Below, in pieces: positions 6,323 to 12,626 of a stretch of DNA of 14,536 bases. The notes below the pieces were generated by a model that saw only the letters and a list, made by a program, of their open reading frames with translations, ran no database searches and had not been told where the DNA came from. Made by a program: the position numbers and the translations under genes. Position 1 is the stretch's first letter; each line of letters starts with the position of its first letter. Source of the DNA: DATHCB01 sp035319765 (GTDB taxonomy: Archaea > Thermoproteota > Bathyarchaeia > Bathyarchaeales > SOJC01); the NCBI GenBank assembly GCA_035319765.1, contig DATHCB010000042.1:1-14536 (forward strand). The letters run 5' to 3'.

Positions 6323-7906
6323 TTATTCGTTACGTCTTCTGATAACCACTACGGCAATCGCTACGATTGAAACCATGCCAACAGCCGAACAAATATAGAT
6401 CATGTCGTCACTTAGAAGGCCGTTTCCTTTAACCACCGAAAACTCAACACTCTCGCTCACTGAACTAAAATGCAAGTTGTCCTCCAAGCACGTAGCTTGC
6501 ACAGTCCATTTTCCAGTTGCATTTGGGCTGAAGCTCGCGAAGAATGTTCCGTTAGTAAGAGTCTGAACGTATATTTCAACCATAGAGCCATTTTGCGGAG
6601 TAAAGGTCACCTCTACGGTCAAATTTTCTGCAGCCGGCTTCACGTATCCAGAAACAGTAGTGTTGCGTCCAAGTGTCCAAACTCTTGTCTTTAGTGTACA
6701 GTTTGTAACCGTGGGATCCTTCACTGCATAACTGTTTGAATATTGGCCTTTATTGCCCACGACGTCAATAGCGGTGACGTTGTATTCGATTCTTGTTCCT
6801 GCGACTTGCCCTGGTATTACGACCGTGTAAGCGTTTGGGGGGCCCAAAGCAAGAGGCACGATCTGAGTAGTGTTCCATCCGTTATTCGAGTACTGCATAG
6901 AAATTTGGCCGAGCTTCGCCTCCCCATTGACTGTGAAGTTCATGCTAACTTGCTGCCCTGGAGGAACCTCCTGAGGTAGGCTGGTCATGTTGATGCTGGG
7001 ACTCTGAAAGTCCGTTTTCACTACGAAGTTTACGTTACCTGCTCCTTGCTGACCTATTAAAACTAGATGATACAGGCTTTCGCCACTATACGGTGACGTG
7101 TAATTGATTAGCATAGACTGCCCAGGATACTCACAGCTCGCATACCACGAGCCTCTGTATCCTTTAGCGTTTAGATTGTACCCGCCAAAAGCGCCCGAAA
7201 TGTTGCCGTAAAGCCCAGGCTCCCATGCCAAGGAAACATTGTTTAGTATTGTCCCCATACCATCCGAAGGGTTGGCCATAAGATAAAGCCTCGCCTCATA
7301 CATATCCAGAGTATTTGGGACTTCAATCTCGACTTCGATGTGTTTGCTTGCAGTCATGAATTCAAAGGCCCAACTTGTGTTCTCAACAGGAAGAGCGTTC
7401 ACGCAGCCTTGGATAAACTGCTGGTACCACTCATTGGTATCTACGTGTTGGATAACCATGAAGGTGCCGGCTTGGGCAGCTTGGCTTTCAGCAGGATCAT
7501 TTTGGATAACGAAACTGTAGTTGCCCGAGTATTTCGGGGTGAAAAACGCGTAGGAAACATTGTCGCCCAAGTGCGGTGGCAGTCCAGCAGACGGAGTGTG
7601 GATGGACTCCAGTTCTCCTAAAGGGTTGTACACGTAAACGTTGTAGTCAGTTTTCGGTTGTGAGCCGTTGTTTATCCAAGCCCCATAAAAGTAGACATGG
7701 TAGGTTAAGTTTGCCTGCAGATCATAAGTCAATGTCCAGTTGCTACCTATTGATATTTGCGAATTATTTATCATTACAGGAAGAGCAGGCTTGCTTACGT
7801 ACGTTTCCTGACTCTGTGCTCGAACATTAGAGATTGAAGCGTGGCTCAAACAATACGCTAGCAAAAACAATGATATAGTGAACACTATTGATGACCATTT
7901 AGACAT
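6323..7906 (-). CDS. Secreted, C-terminally anchored surface protein with Ig-like domains
   Basis: Residues 1-30 form a Sec-type signal peptide with a hydrophobic core (IVFTISLFLLAYCLSHA). A single membrane helix lies at about 501-522, followed by the positive stop RRRNE, giving an outside-facing protein anchored at its C-terminus. The body is beta-rich. Residues 40-155 recall a pre-peptidase C-terminal-like domain; about 315-397 is an Ig/FN3-like domain with the common pattern EYNVTAIDVVGNKG; about 405-490 looks like another Ig-like domain. About 20 N-x-S/T sequons are spread over the extracellular part, as expected for archaeal N-glycosylated surface proteins. The ATG is preceded by AAGGA. 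No catalytic motif is seen, so a structural, adhesive or binding role is inferred. It is transcribed alone, convergent with the metallo-beta-lactamase gene. Confidence 0.8.
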   Translation of the reverse strand: MSKWSSIVFTISLFLLAYCLSHASISNVRAQSQETYVSKPALPVMINNSQISIGSNWTLTYDLQANLTYHVYFYGAWINNGSQPKTDYNVYVYNPLGELESIHTPSAGLPPHLGDNVSYAFFTPKYSGNYSFVIQNDPAESQAAQAGTFMVIQHVDTNEWYQQFIQGCVNALPVENTSWAFEFMTASKHIEVEIEVPNTLDMYEARLYLMANPSDGMGTILNNVSLAWEPGLYGNISGAFGGYNLNAKGYRGSWYASCEYPGQSMLINYTSPYSGESLYHLVLIGQQGAGNVNFVVKTDFQSPSINMTSLPQEVPPGQQVSMNFTVNGEAKLGQISMQYSNNGWNTTQIVPLALGPPNAYTVVIPGQVAGTRIEYNVTAIDVVGNKGQYSNSYAVKDPTVTNCTLKTRVWTLGRNTTVSGYVKPAAENLTVEVTFTPQNGSMVEIYVQTLTNGTFFASFSPNATGKWTVQATCLEDNLHFSSVSESVEFSVVKGNGLLSDDMIYICSAVGMVSIVAIAVVVIRRRNE

Positions 7907-8174
7907 GCTTGGTTTCCTTCGAAATTGGACATTAGAAACTCACTCTAAGATGCAATAACAATTATGAAGGCACACTAAGTACCAAGCAATAGTACGCACG
8001 ATTCGTTTTACAGAATCCGATTGCCCTTTGCTACGTCTTCTGCCTCAGCGAAAGGCGCATAAAACTGGATATTACGTATTTCTATTTACCGAAGAATCTA
8101 TCCGTTATCGGCCCTTTCTTATGAAAATATGGAGAATTGAGGTTCCAGATCCATCAATAATAAATAAAAAAGGG
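7907..8174. other. Intergenic region between the surface protein gene and the DUF35 gene
   Basis: It holds the 5' side of the surface protein gene and the 3' side of the DUF35 gene, both on the minus strand. No convincing coding frame, RNA gene or repeat was seen. An AT-rich stretch around 7958-7970 may contain the surface-gene promoter, but no good TATA match is present. Confidence 0.4.
8155..8174 (-). terminator. T-rich terminator of the thiolase/DUF35 operon
   Basis: On the minus strand the TAG stop of the DUF35 gene is followed directly by CCC, six T, and further T-rich sequence (TTTTTTATTTATT). This is typical of an archaeal intrinsic terminator. Confidence 0.55.
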
Positions 8175-8867
8175 CTATTTTGTTTTGGGTCCGTATGTTT
8201 TTCTGACCCATTCTCTCGTCTTGTCCATGTCTTCTCTGAATCGTTTCAGTTCTGCTTCAGTGCGCCTTGGTGCTTTGGGTTCTTCCGCGGGCGTGGCATA
8301 GACGTCTAACAGATCTCCCTTAGCTTCCTTGTTAATGTTTACGTTCACGCGTAGACCTATGTTCACCTTTTCTGGGTCGATGTTACGCATGGTCATGGGC
8401 AGGCACGTATTGACGCCGTCGATTCGCACCATGGCGCCGACGAGTGGCTGCAGATGACCCATGGAAGGCCATGCGATAGCCATAATCGTGTAAGAATGCA
8501 CAACACCTTTCTTCGGCAGCTTTATCCACTTTGTTTCCTCCAAGCGACATTCAGGGTTAAAGCAGTGCGCCCGGGGTGGACAATAAACCAATCCGCACTT
8601 CGGACATTTAGTGCCGTATAGATTTCCTTCCAATAGTCCTTCGAAGAATCTTGACACCTTGCCGTAACTGTGATTAAACATGTTCGCGTGTGGTCTGTGG
8701 ACGATCAGAAAGCGCTCTGTTTTCAGCGAATTCAGGGTTGGGCCGTCCTTCATCTCTATTATTTTGTAGGCTTCAGGTCGCCAGCCGCCTTTCATCACCC
8801 AATCGTTCCAAAGTTTCTCATCATATTTCGACTGCTTAAGTACCTTTTCTTGCCCAGGTTGCTCCAT
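8175..8867 (-). CDS. Long DUF35 zinc-ribbon/OB-fold protein, partner of the thiolase-like enzyme
   Basis: DUF35 proteins combine a zinc ribbon and an OB fold and associate with thiolase-family enzymes, where they help hold the CoA part of the substrate. Counting from the chosen start, the ribbon is C88, C91, C102 and C107 in GTKCPKCGLVYCPP and HCFNPEC. The OB fold covers about 115-190 (VVHSYTIMAIAWP, then LVGAMVRIDG). It is longer than usual (230 residues), with an 80-residue N-terminal extension and a charged C-terminal helix (EAELKRFREDMDKTREW). I chose the ATG at 8867 because GGAGGTG lies 8 nt upstream on the minus strand, overlapping the last codons of the thiolase gene. A longer reading from 8906 would overlap that gene by 34 nt. 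The two genes form an operon, and the products probably form one complex. Confidence 0.88.
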   Translation of the reverse strand: MEQPGQEKVLKQSKYDEKLWNDWVMKGGWRPEAYKIIEMKDGPTLNSLKTERFLIVHRPHANMFNHSYGKVSRFFEGLLEGNLYGTKCPKCGLVYCPPRAHCFNPECRLEETKWIKLPKKGVVHSYTIMAIAWPSMGHLQPLVGAMVRIDGVNTCLPMTMRNIDPEKVNIGLRVNVNINKEAKGDLLDVYATPAEEPKAPRRTEAELKRFREDMDKTREWVRKTYGPKTK

Positions 8868-8872
8868 TCTTG

Positions 8873-10171
8873 TCACACCTCCAGGATAGTGACACCAGCT
8901 TGACAACCGGTACCGCCGTGTCCTTGAATTAAGCCTTTTCTAGGTGCCTTCATCTGTCTTTTGGGTGCGCCCCACTTTTTACCGATTTGCTGACTCAACT
9001 GCCAATATACATTCACAACTTCGGCAATGCTCGTAGAACCGACAGCGTGTCCCTGCGCAGTCAGAGAGCCACTGAATTGACATGGAAGCTCACCGCCTAA
9101 ACCGATGACGCCGTCCCTAACCAGCTTCGCACCATCGCCGCGTTTGCAGAAATCCATGTCCTCCAAACCGGCAACGACGACACCAGCATAGGGGTCGAAA
9201 ATCTGAACCAGGTCAATCTCTTTGCGTGGGTCCTTGATCCCTGCGTCCTTGTAGGCCAAGCGAGAAGCCGTTCTGAATGAGCCAAAGTTCGTCAAGTCAG
9301 GATAGGGCGCCATTGGGCGCTCAACGTTTTTGGGCCAGAGTTTCTCATCTTCGGGGAAAAGTCCTTTCCAAGCAGGGTTGTCAGGACGATCACCTGGACG
9401 CATGGTGTCACTGCCGAAGCCTACGCCGCTGATCCAGACAGGCGTGTCTGTGTACTTCTTCGCTGTACTCTCGTCTGTCAAGAGCAAAGCTGAAGCGCCT
9501 TCACTCGTCATTGCGCATTCATGCAGTCGGTATGGCCAGCTGATCAGCCGGCTTTTGTAAACATCGTCCACAGTGATTTTACTGAAACCATGCTGCGCTG
9601 GCCATTGTGCGTATGGATTATCTAACGAGTTATTATGAGTCATCATGGCGATTTCTGCAAGGTCGTCCTCTCTGTCACCGAACACGTGCATCCTTCTAGC
9701 TTCAAGTGTGGCGTAGAAGGCGTTGTAAGTAAAGCCGGAAACAAAGTCCCAGTCAGTATCACCAGCAATCGCGATGGCCTCGTTCACCTTCTGAATGTGC
9801 AACTCGTTCATCTTCTCCCAGCCAACGACAAGAACCTGCTTGAATAAGCCCGACCGCACCCACAATGCAGCGTTCACAACAGCGTCGATGGGGGTTGCTC
9901 CGCCCGACTCGACTCTATACTGCGGCAGACCAGACAAACCTAGGTAATCGTTAATTATCCAATGCATACACTGCTGCTGCTCCAAGATATCACTGAAATA
10001 GGAATAGCACGCCGCAGTGTCCTGTTCTTTCACCCAAGCGCCAAGATCCAGATTTGGGAGGTCGTCGAGAATCATTCGAACAGCTTCTGCACACATCTCC
10101 TCTTGCAAAGTATGTCTCGGATTGTCAAACCTTGAAATGCTGCCTGCAACGATCGCAACTTTTTTCGTCAA
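8873..10171 (-). CDS. Thiolase-superfamily protein lacking the nucleophilic cysteine
   Basis: The 432-residue protein has the layout of SCP-x-type thiolases: KVAIVAG at the start, an active-site loop region near 85-105, ISWPYRLHECAMTSEGASALL at about 210-230, GLEDMDFCKRGDG at 335-347, LTAQGHAVGST at 370-380 and HGGTG near the end. Compared with the second thiolase in this window (TEGACGSS), the loop here reads VESGGATP, so Gly91 replaces the nucleophilic Cys. At the VHDCF position it reads IFDPY, with F325 in place of His. The GH at 374-375 is kept. A classical thiolase reaction is therefore unlikely. Cys-less family members with DUF35 partners are known in steroid side-chain breakdown (Ltp2-ChsH2), where they act as aldolases, so a CoA-linked retro-aldol reaction is one option. 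The start is TTG, with GGGGCTAGG just upstream. The gene leads an operon with the DUF35 gene. Confidence 0.85.
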   Translation of the reverse strand: MTKKVAIVAGSISRFDNPRHTLQEEMCAEAVRMILDDLPNLDLGAWVKEQDTAACYSYFSDILEQQQCMHWIINDYLGLSGLPQYRVESGGATPIDAVVNAALWVRSGLFKQVLVVGWEKMNELHIQKVNEAIAIAGDTDWDFVSGFTYNAFYATLEARRMHVFGDREDDLAEIAMMTHNNSLDNPYAQWPAQHGFSKITVDDVYKSRLISWPYRLHECAMTSEGASALLLTDESTAKKYTDTPVWISGVGFGSDTMRPGDRPDNPAWKGLFPEDEKLWPKNVERPMAPYPDLTNFGSFRTASRLAYKDAGIKDPRKEIDLVQIFDPYAGVVVAGLEDMDFCKRGDGAKLVRDGVIGLGGELPCQFSGSLTAQGHAVGSTSIAEVVNVYWQLSQQIGKKWGAPKRQMKAPRKGLIQGHGGTGCQAGVTILEV

Positions 10172-10227
10172 TTTCCTAGCCCCATATATTTTTTTTGTCG
10201 AAAGGAGTACTTAGTTAGCGTCTATTA

Positions 10228-10235
10228 ATTTTAAA
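10228..10235 (-). promoter_or_regulatory. Candidate TATA box for the thiolase/DUF35 operon
   Basis: The minus strand reads TTTAAAAT, preceded by purine-rich GAAAAGG that could be the TFB-recognition element. It lies about 60 nt before the TTG start, which would give a leader of roughly 30-35 nt. It is arranged divergently to the TATA box at 10260-10269. Confidence 0.45.
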
Positions 10236-10259
10236 CCTTTTCCCAGAAGAACCTGCATG

Positions 10260-10269
10260 TTATATATAA
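10260..10269 (+). promoter_or_regulatory. TATA box for the interrupted GNAT gene
   Basis: TTATATATAA is a near-consensus archaeal TATA element and is itself a palindrome. Initiation about 25 nt downstream would fall near 10290, just before the likely start of the GNAT frame. Confidence 0.5.
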
Positions 10270-10303
10270 TTCAACACTGACATCTATTGATGGTGAACCT
10301 CTA

Positions 10304-10831
10304 TTGCTTAAACTTGTGCCAGTTTCAAAAGAAAACTTTGGGGATGCGCCTGATTATCGTAGAAGCTGCCTTTATTGGCAGAGTGAAGGAGATTTTGACG
10401 CAAAAGATATGACTAAAGAAAAAGGATGTAAAAAGCTCCGTTGACTGCTCCAGATACAGAAAGAGACTCAATATAGTGGCGGTTTCATTGCATATCATGA
10501 CGGAGATCCCCTTGGTTTCGTTCAGTGGGGCTATGCTAAATTCTTCCCCAATGAAAAAGAGTACGGATCTGGCCCACTAAGTGAAGACGCAGCCTTCTTA
10601 GTATGCTTGTACATAACCAAAGAAGAGGACCGAAAGAGAGGCTTGGGCACACTGATTCTAAAGGCAGGAATTTCACAGATAAAACAACGAGGATTCAACG
10701 CCATAGAAACCTTTGCGCGAAAGCCAAGCTACGACAATCCCTCTGGACCATTAGAATTCTATTTGAAAAATGGGTTCAAGATAAAACGTAGTAATTCTGA
10801 TTTCCCACTTGTGCGTTTAGAGCTAAAATGA
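10304..10831 (+). pseudogene. GNAT acetyltransferase gene interrupted by one in-frame TGA
   Basis: One continuous reading frame covers this interval except for a TGA at 10442-10444. Before it the frame reads KLVPVSKENFGDAP and SCLYWQSEGDF; after it comes GGFIAYHDGDPLGFVQWGYA, then CLYITKEEDRKRGLGTLIL, where RKRGLG is the acetyl-CoA-binding motif A of GNAT enzymes, and GFKIKRS near the end. The restored product would be about 175 residues, a normal single-domain length. Related GNAT proteins, as I recall them, have a Trp in the matching position after a basic stretch, so a single TGG-to-TGA change or a sequencing error would explain the stop. TGA ends other genes in this window, so Trp recoding is unlikely. 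The start is uncertain: TTG at 10304 with GGTG 8 nt upstream is my choice, and GTG at 10316 is an alternative. If the stop is real, only the C-terminal fragment from about 10607 could be made, which would lack part of the fold. Confidence 0.7.
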
Positions 10832-10838
10832 AAGACAC

Positions 10839-10850
10839 TAGCGCGCGCTA
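10839..10850. repeat. 12-bp palindrome after the GNAT frame
   Basis: TAGCGCGCGCTA is a perfect palindrome 7 nt after the GNAT stop codon. The central eight bases alternate G and C. Similar alternating GC tracts occur between genes at about 10960 and 12378. Their role is unknown. Confidence 0.45.
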
Positions 10851-10903
10851 TCTGAAGTTTCTACTCTGAAGTGCTTTCTACTCGATTTCCATAACTCAGG
10901 AGT

Positions 10904-11033
10904 ATGCAGAGGCGTCCTTTCGTAGTAGAGTCTTATTTCTTGTGGCGAGAGCATCGAGAAAGCGCGCGATCGAGCGATCGAAGAAGAAGCAGACAAGCTG
11001 ACAGGATCCCTTAATACGAAGATTTCCGCTTAG
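10904..11033 (+). pseudogene. Possible small frameshifted gene
   Basis: An ATG at 10904, preceded by CAGGAG, opens a frame reading RRPFVVESYFLWREH and then turns into an arginine/serine-rich stretch that looks out of frame. If one base is skipped around 10945-10955, the reading continues as IEKARDRAIEEEADKLTG, a plausible amphipathic helix, ending at TAG 11031-11033. The restored product would have about 43 residues. I do not recognise it. This may be a degraded small gene, a sequencing error, or chance. Confidence 0.22.
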
Positions 11034-11050
11034 CGCTTGATAGAAATGAC

Positions 11051-11085
11051 CTTTGCTTGGGCAAAGAATTAAGGCTTCTTAATTC
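11051..11085. promoter_or_regulatory. Two adjacent inverted repeats over the nucleotidyltransferase promoter
   Basis: CTTTGC at 11051-11056 pairs with GCAAAG at 11061-11066 around TTGG. Sharing its last G, GAATTAAG at 11066-11073 pairs with CTTAATTC at 11078-11085 around GCTT. Both repeats are perfect. TTAATTCA at 11079-11086 could be the TATA element, which would place the transcription start at or very near the ATG at 11108 and make the mRNA nearly leaderless. The repeats could be operators that block TBP binding, or RNA hairpins ending an upstream transcript. Confidence 0.45.
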
Positions 11086-11107
11086 AATTTTGTGCAAGGG
11101 CGTTTAA

Positions 11108-11857
11108 ATGAACAAGAAAGCGCTGTGGTTAAGCCAGACCATTTCCCGTGAACTTGCAGAAAATGGAGCAGAAGCTGTTGTGCTCATGGGTAGCTTCGCG
11201 AGAGGTGACGCTCGCGTAGAGTCAGACCTTGACATCCATGCCATTGGAAAAGGGGCACGTTACAGGCTCGAACGGCGTCAAGGATTCTTAGTTTCTATAT
11301 CTTGGTCCACTAGCAAGCGAGAACGGCACGCCTTCAAAGATCCAAGCAAAGCCGGAAAAATCGTCCCGGCATGGCGAAATGCTGCAATACTTAACGACCC
11401 AACGGGAATCGCCAAGGCTATCAAACAAGAAGCCATAGACTGGAAATGGGATTCTCTTGGTAAACGCGCAGAGAGATGGGTCGCAGAAGAATTGACCGGT
11501 TGGGCTGAAGAGGTGCACAGACTAGTCGGAAACCTTCGATTCGAGCACTTGAGTGTTGCAGCGGTCCAACGATCTTTGCTGGCGATTTCTATGGCAAGAA
11601 TATTAGCCGTTCATCACCAGATGCTCTATGACACCGAGAATCAACTCTGGGATATAGTCTCCAAGAAAATGGGAAAGAATTGGGAGCACCTTCAGATGGC
11701 CGCTCTTGGGACAGGAGACCAAAGCTTCAAAAACACTTGCAAAGCAGCATTGCGGTTGTTCGCCGCGACCGCTAAAGAAGTTAAACAGTTAATGGATAAG
11801 AGGCAATATGATGTCGTAGCCAACGCTTGCAGAATCGCGGGTTATCCTCTGCTATAA
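11108..11857 (+). CDS. Nucleotidyltransferase (Pol-beta/MNT-like) with helical C-terminal domain
   Basis: The N-terminal 100 residues contain the nucleotidyltransferase signature GSF-x9-DLD: G28, S29, then D40 and D42 in SDLDIHAIG. This is the metal- and NTP-binding centre of the Pol-beta superfamily. The third acidic residue expected on a later strand is not obvious; that strand reads GFLVSISW. Residues 120-249 are helical and resemble the C-terminal substrate domain of kanamycin-nucleotidyltransferase-like proteins (VQRSLLAISMARILAVHHQ). An enzyme that transfers AMP or another nucleotide to a small molecule or protein is likely. Free-standing MNT proteins pair with HEPN partners, but here the helical domain lacks RX4H. 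No strong ribosome-binding site precedes the ATG; a nearly leaderless mRNA is possible. No operon partner is apparent. Confidence 0.75.
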   Translation: MNKKALWLSQTISRELAENGAEAVVLMGSFARGDARVESDLDIHAIGKGARYRLERRQGFLVSISWSTSKRERHAFKDPSKAGKIVPAWRNAAILNDPTGIAKAIKQEAIDWKWDSLGKRAERWVAEELTGWAEEVHRLVGNLRFEHLSVAAVQRSLLAISMARILAVHHQMLYDTENQLWDIVSKKMGKNWEHLQMAALGTGDQSFKNTCKAALRLFAATAKEVKQLMDKRQYDVVANACRIAGYPLL

Positions 11858-12113
11858 AGCTCGTCTGCTATGGTCCCGGTACAGTACATCGTCTCGCCCC
11901 CTACCTTACTCTGCTCGTTTGGTTCGGGGCTTCGACCCTTGAAACTTTCTTTCGGATGCTCTTTCCTATGAATGCGCTCTCTCTCCCTACTCGATTTTTG
12001 CCAACTGATTCTGAATCCGTATTACAAAGTCAGAAACCTATTATTTTGTAATTCTTACTCAGAATGATTTCAGGTTAAAGACCTACAGAATTTCACTCAG
12101 GAAGAAAACAACT
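11858..12113. other. Intergenic region, no gene recognised
   Basis: The plus strand is rich in pyrimidine tracts (for example CTCTCTCTCCC around 11978). GGG-GCTTCGA-CCC near 11925-11938 could form a small hairpin, but no full tRNA or other RNA fold surrounds it. The open frame that crosses this region has an unlikely composition. AAGGA-like sequence at the end belongs to the next gene. Confidence 0.35.
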
Positions 12114-12329
12114 ATGACAATGCAAACATTGCAGCTTAGATTCTGTTTTCCTCCACTGTATGGAATCTACGACACAGGAGAGGGGACGATATACATCTTT
12201 GGGGATCACGACGGCGAAATCGAAGATGTGCTCAATCACGAGGTCTTGCACTGGGTGCTCCACAAAATCGTGGGAAAAGAAGTAAGCTTAGCTTTGGACA
12301 ACGTACAACCCGAGCTTTTGAGAATGTAG
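12114..12329 (+). CDS. Small HExxH-motif protein, putative minimal zinc-binding protein
   Basis: The 71-residue product contains NHEVLHWVLH at 41-50, giving the HExxH zinc motif (H42, E43, H46) with an extra His at position 50, embedded in a predicted helix. A short beta-rich N-terminus (GIYDTGEGTIYIFGD) precedes it. The length is far below that of ordinary metalloproteases, so it may be a stand-alone minimal gluzincin-like fold, a zinc-binding regulator, or a fragment. The C-terminus (SLALDNVQPELLRM) could supply a third ligand through Asp or Glu. AGGAAGA lies 8 nt before the ATG, supporting translation; a second in-frame ATG at 12120 is an alternative start. I do not know its function. Confidence 0.6.
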   Translation: MTMQTLQLRFCFPPLYGIYDTGEGTIYIFGDHDGEIEDVLNHEVLHWVLHKIVGKEVSLALDNVQPELLRM

Positions 12330-12563
12330 CCGATTCCGCAAGGTTCCTTTTTACTGTTCCACTTCTTTATTTTTGCTCGCGCGCGCATATGTTAGAATCT
12401 TACTCCGAGCCAAGCTTAGGGAGGTTGTATTTTTGGAGAAAAGCTTGCTTTGGACTCTGCCGGTGAGCTCGAAACTCACGCAAATCAACATCTAAACTCA
12501 CGTTAGCGTAGGGCAGCCCCCTCTGCAAGTGACCGAACTATAATCTGGATTCCAGAAATGCGG
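12330..12563. other. Intergenic region upstream of the second thiolase operon
   Basis: Most of the gap lies upstream of the thiolase TATA box. It holds an alternating GC tract at about 12378-12386 and a T-rich stretch at 12354-12375 that may terminate the HExxH gene. It also holds a 20-codon frame from TTG 12433, with GGGAGG 8 nt upstream and a stop at TAA 12493-12495, and a stem-loop plus direct repeats described separately. No tRNA or larger gene was recognised. Confidence 0.35.
12463..12502. repeat. T-arm-like hairpin and 9-bp direct repeats
   Basis: GTGAG at 12463-12467 and CTCAC at 12475-12479 enclose the 7-nt loop CTCGAAA, resembling a tRNA T-arm, but no matching acceptor or anticodon arms are present. 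AAACTCACG occurs at 12472-12480 and again at 12494-12502, 22 bp apart, about two helical turns. This spacing would suit a regulator binding one face of the DNA upstream of the thiolase promoter. Confidence 0.35.
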
Positions 12564-12571
12564 TTTATATA
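12564..12571 (+). promoter_or_regulatory. Consensus TATA box for the second thiolase operon
   Basis: TTTATATA matches the archaeal consensus exactly. Initiation some 25 nt downstream, near 12592, leaves a leader of about 35 nt before the GTG at 12627. An ATG at 12558 in the same frame lies upstream of this element and so would not be on the mRNA. Confidence 0.65.
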
Positions 12572-12626
12572 CGCGGTCGGTCTATACTATCGACTTCCAA
12601 ATCTGAAAAAACAGGAGAAACGGATC

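Noticed and set aside
6164..6325. An open frame of 52 codons continuing in phase after the stop codon of the surface protein (minus strand), including YRTGASSIAFII and ELEFEEIEEL.
   Set aside because: It has no usable start codon and overlaps the end of the convergent gene. The surface protein already ends properly with a membrane helix and basic tail, so this may be a relic or chance.
8028..8309. A 93-codon plus-strand frame in the gap before the DUF35 gene.
   Set aside because: A large part lies antisense to the DUF35 coding region, its composition is implausible (many Phe, Cys and Ser), and there is no upstream signal.
10442..10444. TGA in the GNAT gene as a selenocysteine or reassigned Trp codon.
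   Set aside because: TGA ends at least one other clear gene here (the thiolase at 8873), no selenocysteine insertion element was seen, and GNAT enzymes do not use selenocysteine at this position.
11827..12051. A 74-codon plus-strand frame overlapping the end of the nucleotidyltransferase gene.
   Set aside because: It overlaps a well-supported gene, has no ribosome-binding site, and its residue composition looks like translated pyrimidine tracts.
12463..12479. Possible tRNA gene suggested by a 5-bp stem with a CTCGAAA loop.
   Set aside because: No acceptor stem, D-arm or anticodon arm could be placed around it, and the loop starts with C instead of the conserved T.
12433..12495. A 20-codon frame from TTG with GGGAGG at good spacing, encoding MEKSLLWTLPVSS and onward.
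   Set aside because: It is too short to recognise, shows no coding bias, and no regulatory leader-peptide features such as runs of one amino acid are visible.
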